Assembly (NCBI GenBank): GCA_008828725.1
Contig: MEHQ01001831.1
Coordinates: forward strand, 317,288 to 381,287
DNA: 64,000 nucleotides
Direction of reading: 5' to 3'
Origin: Saccharina japonica
Taxonomy: Eukaryota > Sar > Phaeophyceae > Laminariales > Laminariaceae
A program made the position numbers and the translations under genes. The first letter of the stretch is position 1; each line of letters begins with the position of its first letter. The notes below the pieces were generated by a model. It searched no databases, was not told where the DNA came from, and saw only the letters and a program-made list of their open reading frames with translations. This document shows, in pieces, positions 57,472-64,000 of this stretch.

Positions 57472-59810
57472 TCACCGAGGACAGCGCTCGTATGTACAAA
57501 AATATGACAGTCCCGCGAGCGCGGGTCGAATTTCGGGGTAGTTTTGGCCTTTCGGCCAATGAGGGTCGTCGTAATCAAAACCCGTTTTTAATCTCGCTCG
57601 GTAAAGCACTCGTATTTTAGCGTATTGACCAATAAAAATGCGTCGTAATAAAAAAAAAATCCCTACCGATTGCACATCCGAGTGTGGGGACGGAAAATGC
57701 GCTACAAAATACAGCCGCACGGAGTATGAACAAGTCTTACAACTTCACTATAAATAAAGACCCCTGTTTGGTTTTCTAGCCAATAATGGTTGATATTTCG
57801 AGAGAGTTGGAACCCGATCCTTTTTTTGGAGGATGATAGTTTCCAGAAATATCCACCACAAACGTGGCCAATCGGCTACCCCCCAAATACTCTCCTCAGA
57901 CAAAAATGCCCTCTAGAGGGCGTTTGCCCTCCAGAGCTTCAAAGTGAAGCCCTCCGTAGGAGGGGGAAATATCCGCACCGCCTGGAGGCCTTTATGCCGA
58001 TTTTTGCCTGTAGAGCGTGGTGACTTATTTCGCCCTCTGGAGGACTTACAGCAATGCGGCACACTGTTAGCTGTGGGACTGAGGTACCTAAAGACTAACG
58101 AACAAAAAAAGTGGCAGAATAAACAGATGAATTTTTCACCAAACGCTCATTTGATTAGACTGCAAAATCGTCAACATTTTGGACTGCCTTGAGTCCCAAT
58201 ATAACTTGAATATAGTATACCAGGCCTACCGCATGGGTTTTCAGTAATGTGCACACCGTAGCAGAGTGACTCGATGAATATTGAAGAAGTGTAGCTACAG
58301 AAAGTTACATCAGGTTTTAGCGCAAGCAGAGGTTCCACTTTTATTTCAGTATACCTTTTTTGGGTAAGTTATCCTGTAACCACGGGAATCGACCGCGTTA
58401 AGTGTGGGATTGATACGGACAGATGGAGGTACTGGATAGAGAGACCGGTACGGCTTTTAATGTGAAGACCACAACAACAAGAGTAGAAGACCGCAAAGAA
58501 ATCGCTTACGTTACAGTCAAGTACCACTTGTTAAAAAAACACTTCGTTTTTGCTTCTTTTTTAGCCGCGGTCTGGTGAAATGCTTCAGGCTTTTGGGTTT
58601 TGACCTCAATTTGCTCCGCTGTGGTTGGTCTAATCAAATATTTCATTTTTGTTTGGGACGAATACCGGACACTGAAACAGCCGGTATCGTCTATATTTAG
58701 GACCTCAGATCTACGTCTAACTGTGGAGTTTATTGAGAATATAACCCCCTAGAGGATTGAAATTTACGCCCTCTGGAGTAGGTGAATACCTTGGTAGTAA
58801 GCTGGGTGCGCTTGGAGCAAAGCCCGCATACCATACCCCCCTACCAAACCCTCCAGCCCATCTGCGGCAAACGTTTGCCCTACACCACCTTCGACACCAT
58901 CTACTTGGGCATACAGTTCACAAACTTGGACGCAACCACCACAACAAACCCCGACGGCTGCGCCTACAGTGTGGGCTTGCGTCGTTCCTGCGCGAACCGT
59001 GCAGCATTTCATTCTCCTGGGACCACGGCTGGAGCGCCCCGACTCCTTAACGCCCACAACACTTTTGTAGGGGTATTCTCGGCCTATCTCACACCTAGAG
59101 CACCTCGTGACACGATCCTGGCGATCATATCGTTTGCACTGGCACCATCAGATTTTTTTTACACAACCTCATCTTGCAGCCCGCCCTTTCTTCAATATGG
59201 AGGTTACAACCCTCCGACGTCATTTCCTCAACTTTTTCCTTCTTCGATGAGATTTTCGAAAGTGGCACCATATCGTCTCCCCGAATTCAGAAAATACCAT
59301 ATTCTTATCATTGTCCGAGCTCAGTAAATCGTCAGTTCTCCACGCTCGGGCCATTTGCATATCTCAGGAAAACCTGACTTCTCGACGTCCGTGCCTCGCG
59401 GTCCGCATTCCTACCCCCCGCCGTAGTTGAGATTTTTTTCCGCCGCCGTGGTGAAATTTTTCAAGTTCTATTGAAACCGCTTCGCTCCGTATCCGGACTC
59501 TTACAGTGATGAGATTGTTTTCCCCCCGCCTCATGAACTTTCGAAGTTTTTTTATCCAAGTTCGATTTATTTTCCCCCCGTCCGAAATTTTCTATCCAAG
59601 TTTTATTAATATGTTCATCCACTTTTATCATGGAGTTTGGGTGGGGATGGAAATTTAGCACCCCTCTACGTATATACGATACCAGTCATTTACTTGATAC
59701 CAGGTATGGTATTGGGTACCACCCTACGTATGTATGCGTATATAGTAGTACGAGTATGTGCATGATGCTGCTATTAGTATATTATCACCTGAAGAAGACA
59801 TTAATTAATC

Positions 59811-60187
59811 GGGTCAGCTTTTTCATTCTGAGTGAATAATGCGAATAATGCCCTGCACGGTCGCCCCGGTGGGCTAGCAGGTAACCACGAAGCCTGTAAG
59901 CGTCAAGAAAGCGAGTTCGAGCCCCGCCGAGTGCATGCTCTTAGGCACTTTTCTCGCAAAAAATATCTTGACTAGCAGAAAGCGCGAGAGCGTGAGTTAG
60001 CAAAATTCGATGAAAGTCGACGAGCGTTGGGAAGGCTGAACCCTCTGCGCGATAAAAATGAAGGCGAGAACCGTAGTGGGGGAGGAGGGAGAGGAGCCTA
60101 CTTTGTGACCCTGGATCTGAGTTACGACTAGGGAGGGAGAGACGGAAGTGCGAAGATAATAAATGGGATGGAAAAAAAAAAATAAAA
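59811..60187 (+). mobile_element. SINE copy H with intact target duplication
   Basis: Counterpart of copy G. A 15-bp direct repeat, AGACATTAATTAATC, flanks it at 59796-59810 and 60188-60202, as expected for LINE-driven insertion. This implies the transposed unit begins about 48 bp upstream of the tRNA-like head at 59859. Confidence 0.85.
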
Positions 60188-60407
60188 AGACATTAATTAA
60201 TCTGGATACTCGTAGAGGAAAATATGATCAAATTATGTTGATAATATTATCAGTATTAATATTAGTACACATGCACACAACAATACGCGTGCAGCGTATA
60301 AAAAAAACAGTTCATATACTGGATGGTATGATATGAATGTATGAGTACGGGTATTGATATTGTATTGATAGATAGATGTTGTCGTCGTGTTATTTGTTTT
60401 GCCCATT

Positions 60408-60503
60408 TTAACCCTTTCAGGACTGCAGTCCCGTTTTGTGGACAAACCACTCTAATTCTAAGCAATTTGTCCCATAACGGGACTCCAGTCCTATAAGGGC
60501 TAA
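60408..60503. mobile_element. TTAA foldback MITE
   Basis: Counterpart of 46217-46313 with a 1-bp deletion in the right arm (96 bp). Confidence 0.8.
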
Positions 60504-60914
60504 GTTGTTGTTGCTGTTGTTGTTGGTACGTTGTTTACGTTGTTGTTACGTAATGTTTTTTTTTTGTGTCGCTACGTACGAGTTCGACTACGAGTTCGTG
60601 TATTCGTATGTTGGGTATTTTTTTGTGTCGCTATACCAGGTTATTATTTGAAGTACCCCTTTACGTATAGACGTAGTGATACCAATTCTTATTTTTTCAA
60701 GTAAACAGGTATTATTATTTTTAATATATTACAGACGTAGACTTTTTGTACCAGGTATTATATGTATGTATGTTGCCCATTTAATGTGTTGTTGTTGTTG
60801 TTGTTGTTGTTGTTGAGCTTTTCAATGTTCGCTTCGGTTTGTAGAGGGGTGTCATGTTCCTTTTTCTCCATGGCTTTGAATTCTTGGGCATAACTCCCGA
60901 AAGCACGAGATCGT

Positions 60915-61770
60915 AAATGGATGTGGCTGTTGTCTGTCGCGTGTTGCACGAGAAAAAAACGTTTGTATGCTTCTTGGGTATCCCTGCCGTATTTTAGACA
61001 CATGAGCGTAGATGGATATGGCAGTTGTACGTCGTGTGTTGAACTGGTAGTAAACGTTTTATATTTTGATTGTTGTGTCGATTTTCGTAGATGGATGTTG
61101 CGGTTGTCTGTCGTGTGTCGCACGGGAATTTGTTTTTGTTTTATCCCACGGTATTGCGGTGGGGTGGTATATTGTGATACGACTGGGTGAGACACAGAGT
61201 ATCCCCTTGCTGGTTTGTCTATTATGCATCCTTGGTGTTACTCACTTTCCGTAGAGTCAAGCGTAGAAGAGAAGCAGCTTATATTAATCCCCGGGCTTCA
61301 AGTATGGCCCACAGATATTATAAATACCCCGAATACCGAATACGAATGCCATCCAAGTTATACGAAAACGGACCAATTACCTATGCAGAGGTAATTACCG
61401 GCCTTCCTAGCCCATACCATTACAATATTCTGTTCGTGGCGGTTGTCCGGCGTATGTTGCACGGGAAAACGCTTTTTATATTTTAATTGTTTTGTCGATT
61501 TCCCGATTTGTTAAGCGGTTGACTATCGTGTGCAGCACGGGAAATCGTTTTCGTTTTATTTGGTAGTAGCGGTTGAGTGGAATATTCCATTCGTGGCATT
61601 CGTGAATTTTTCATGGCTTTGGCTTCTTGGGCACCATTGCCGGACACGAGAGCGTAGATGGATGTGGCGTTGGTCTAGCGTGTGTTGCATGGTGTTGCAT
61701 GGTGTTGCACGGAAAAACACCCTATATTTTGATGTTATGTGCTTTTTTACATGGATGGGTTGGGCTTCTT
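60915..61770. repeat. Degenerate tandem repeat, counterpart of 46730-47580
   Basis: Same units as copy 1, with small indels. Here the minus-strand frame stays open for 145 codons (60758-61195) across several units, whereas copy 1 is broken. Confidence 0.5.
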
Positions 61771-62814
61771 TCGCGTCACTCCTTTAGTTGTCTGTCGTGC
61801 GTTGTGGGAAAGTGGCTTGGGTATACCATATTTTAGAGTCCGTCGATTTTATTCCATGGTTTGGCTTTGCTTGCCTCATTGCGTTGCTTTGTGTGTTTTC
61901 TTGCTGGAGAGTGTGCCTTTGATTGGGGCTCATTTATTGCGTCAGGGATCAATAATCGACAATATTTTAACGGGACTTCTTTCGATGTTATGGGCCTTTT
62001 TTGCATCATTCATTACGTCAGGAATCAACAATACAAACTGGGTCTCTTCAACGGTCCCTTGGCATCGTAAAATGGAGCCTTAGCCTCTCGGTCCCTTGGC
62101 ATCGTTAACTACCTGATGTATTGCGGACCTTATTCCTCCTTCGCTTCGCCGACGGCCTGGGCCGGCGGCGAAGCCCCCTTGTAAATAATTATAATTACAA
62201 CATATCACTTATTCGTACTACTACGTATCGTCTCCCCGAATTCAGAAAATAAATAATTATAATTACAACATATCACTTATTCGTACTTATCGTGTCCTTC
62301 GAAGGTGAAAACTAATTAATGGCTTGAATTAGCATGAATTAATTAAAAAATGAGTTGTATCGTAAGCTTAAGTGAATTTACCAAACGGGGGCCGGGTGTC
62401 GGAATAGTACCATAAACTTATTTCCGCAGGGAAACTACGAGTATGAGTTAATGGTTGCAAATAAACCGTGCCCGTATTTGCTGGCGTATTGTCATCCCCC
62501 ATTGATTTTTACTGTCGGTCGGGTTGCGACATTGACACGATATTATTCCAGTAGAGTCTTCCACATTGCAGTGGAAGATTTTTCTGGGAATATTCCAGAT
62601 AAAAAGGCGGGAAAACAAACCAGGCCTTTGTTGGCTCTTTTACTCTCTCCACCCGGATATGATCCTATTTGGCATCCTGCTCCCATCCACAAGGTGCAGA
62701 AATACAAGTAACCCTGCGTAGGAAGCGCCGCAGACCGTGAGCGTGAAGCGCGACACGTGAACGGTCAACATTCGTCGAATATTCTACAATCGCCGATTGA
62801 AAATAACAGGGTCG

Positions 62815-62900
62815 TCGCAACGTCGCAACCATCCTGGAATCGAACCAGCACCATATTTACGGAGCTGGGCACCATAGACCGCGGAGCTAAATCCCCGACA
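62815..62900 (-). other. tRNA-like sequence, copy 2
   Basis: Same box B (GGTTCGATTCC) as 48655-48735, with a small local duplication of CGTCGCAAC at one edge. Confidence 0.4.
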
Positions 62901-63427
62901 CCACCCCCACTACCTCAAGCTTTGTGTTTTTACCCATTTATTATAGTCGCAGTACGGGTGTTAGCAAGTGAATAAGACAGACCCAAGTGATATTCCCAGA
63001 CAAATCTTCCTCTCTACAATGGGTACCCAGCTTCAATATTGTTGGTGGTATTACCCCTCATTGTTATAAATTGGAGTACAACAAAGTGATACGTCGTGGA
63101 ATTTTGCCGACGCACTACTGCAGCTATTAATAGCTGTGTTGTGTCGTCAACACTATATATATTTGGTGGTGTGAATCCCGCCAAATATCTTGGTACTCCC
63201 ACTTTTTTCTTGCGCTATTTGCCAGGTTGCCCGTAGGCATGGCGACTGTCTTGTGTTTCTGGTCAGGTTTCTAGGGTGTGTTTGAATGCATGGATCTAGG
63301 CAGGTTGCCGATTATTTTGTGCTTCGAGTACTTGCATCGCACTATATTTGTGATTGGCCAGGTCGATACATACATACATTCACGCTGCAAGCTGTCGATG
63401 ATGTCGTGACATTGATCACGATATTAC

Positions 63428-63712
63428 TTGGCGCACGCGGTTGAAAAGCGTGCCGCCTGCACTTCCTCCCTTTCTCAGTCTAGGCTTCCCCTTCTCCTGA
63501 TCACCCCCTCTCTTGCCAGAGCCCACCACCCCTCTTCTTGGTCATCCCACACAGCTCGCTACAACTTCAAACATCAGCACAACAAAACTGACATAACGTT
63601 AGATGTTCTACAATATGCCCCTGATCTCATCTTGATCGAGAACGAGTACGACGACGACGTCATCCCTTCGCCAATCCGTCAAGATCTTCGTCGGACTTCT
63701 GTATCGTTTTGA
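63428..63712 (+). CDS. Hypothetical short ORF, copy 2
   Basis: Same 94-codon translation as 49256-49540; see there. Unchanged sequence may reflect recent duplication or conversion rather than selection. Confidence 0.25.
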   Translation: MAHAVEKRAACTSSLSQSRLPLLLITPSLARAHHPSSWSSHTARYNFKHQHNKTDITLDVLQYAPDLILIENEYDDDVIPSPIRQDLRRTSVSF

Positions 63713-64000
63713 CTTTCAGCTGCATGTCACCCCATGACTAGCGAGAGATATCATACGCTCGGGTGGGTTCTCGTGACATGTTTCTCCTGGAACACGAGGC
63801 GCACGCTCAACAAAAGCGATGATATCCGAACATCTCATTGGGATTGTCGATAGGCACATCGTCATCTCCCTGGTGTCGATGGGACCCGCTTGGATACTCA
63901 ACGAAGGGTTGCGTTCTACAGCAGCAGTGAGTGAGAGATACCATTCGACTCTGTATATTCTTTGTGGGTGTTTTTCCTGGCTTGTCAAATACCAGGTATA

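Larger units (their letters stand above)
54028..64000 (+). repeat. Direct repeat of about 10 kb, copy 2
   Basis: Colinear with 39833-49828 and still matching at the window end. Compared with copy 1 it has an 11-C rather than 10-C run near 55716, an extra CTCATGACAC near 55893, and lacks about 18 bp near 59475. Confidence 0.95.

Overview
The window looks like low-gene-density nuclear DNA from a eukaryote, most likely a stramenopile and perhaps a brown alga. The signs are GTGAGT and GTAAGT splice donors, CAG/CTG-rich microsatellites, a short CCCTAA telomere-type tract, Ty3/Gypsy elements, tRNA-derived SINEs and many small DNA transposons. No bacterial operons, rRNA genes or CRISPR array were seen. 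The organism assignment is inference.

Layout. 0-11 kb: dispersed repeats, SINE copies, TTAA-flanked foldback MITEs and one low-complexity first exon on the minus strand (4597-5835). 11.7-16.9 kb: a decayed plus-strand Gypsy retrotransposon with gag zinc knuckle, protease, RT, RNase H and integrase still readable in pieces. 17-27.8 kb: SINEs, minisatellites and a 2.7 kb field of TAACAY/RTGTTA palindromes (21.6-24.3 kb). 28.2-30.9 kb: a four-layer transposon nest (hAT-like into hAT-like, a Harbinger-like element in the outer one, a TTAA foldback inside that). 31-39.2 kb: telomere-like tract, TCTA microsatellite, a plus-strand paralogue of the 4.6-5.8 kb exon, and a hairpin about 1 kb long.

39.8-64 kb is dominated by a direct repeat of about 10 kb (39833-49828 and 54028-64000). 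The two copies are separated by unique sequence and a chromodomain-type Gypsy pol (51595-54026) that is cut by the single N at 54027. Each copy holds the same multi-exon pseudogene on the minus strand, a SINE, a TTAA foldback and a tandem-repeat tract. The N lies exactly where the Gypsy stops and copy 2 starts, so an assembly join (for example two haplotypes in series) is as likely as a true duplication.

The only sequences that look like functional protein-coding DNA are the paired first exons at 4.6-5.8 and 33.7-34.8 kb and the truncated Gypsy pol. Nearly everything else is mobile DNA or its remains. Nested insertions with recognisable target duplications allow the order of events to be read in several places.
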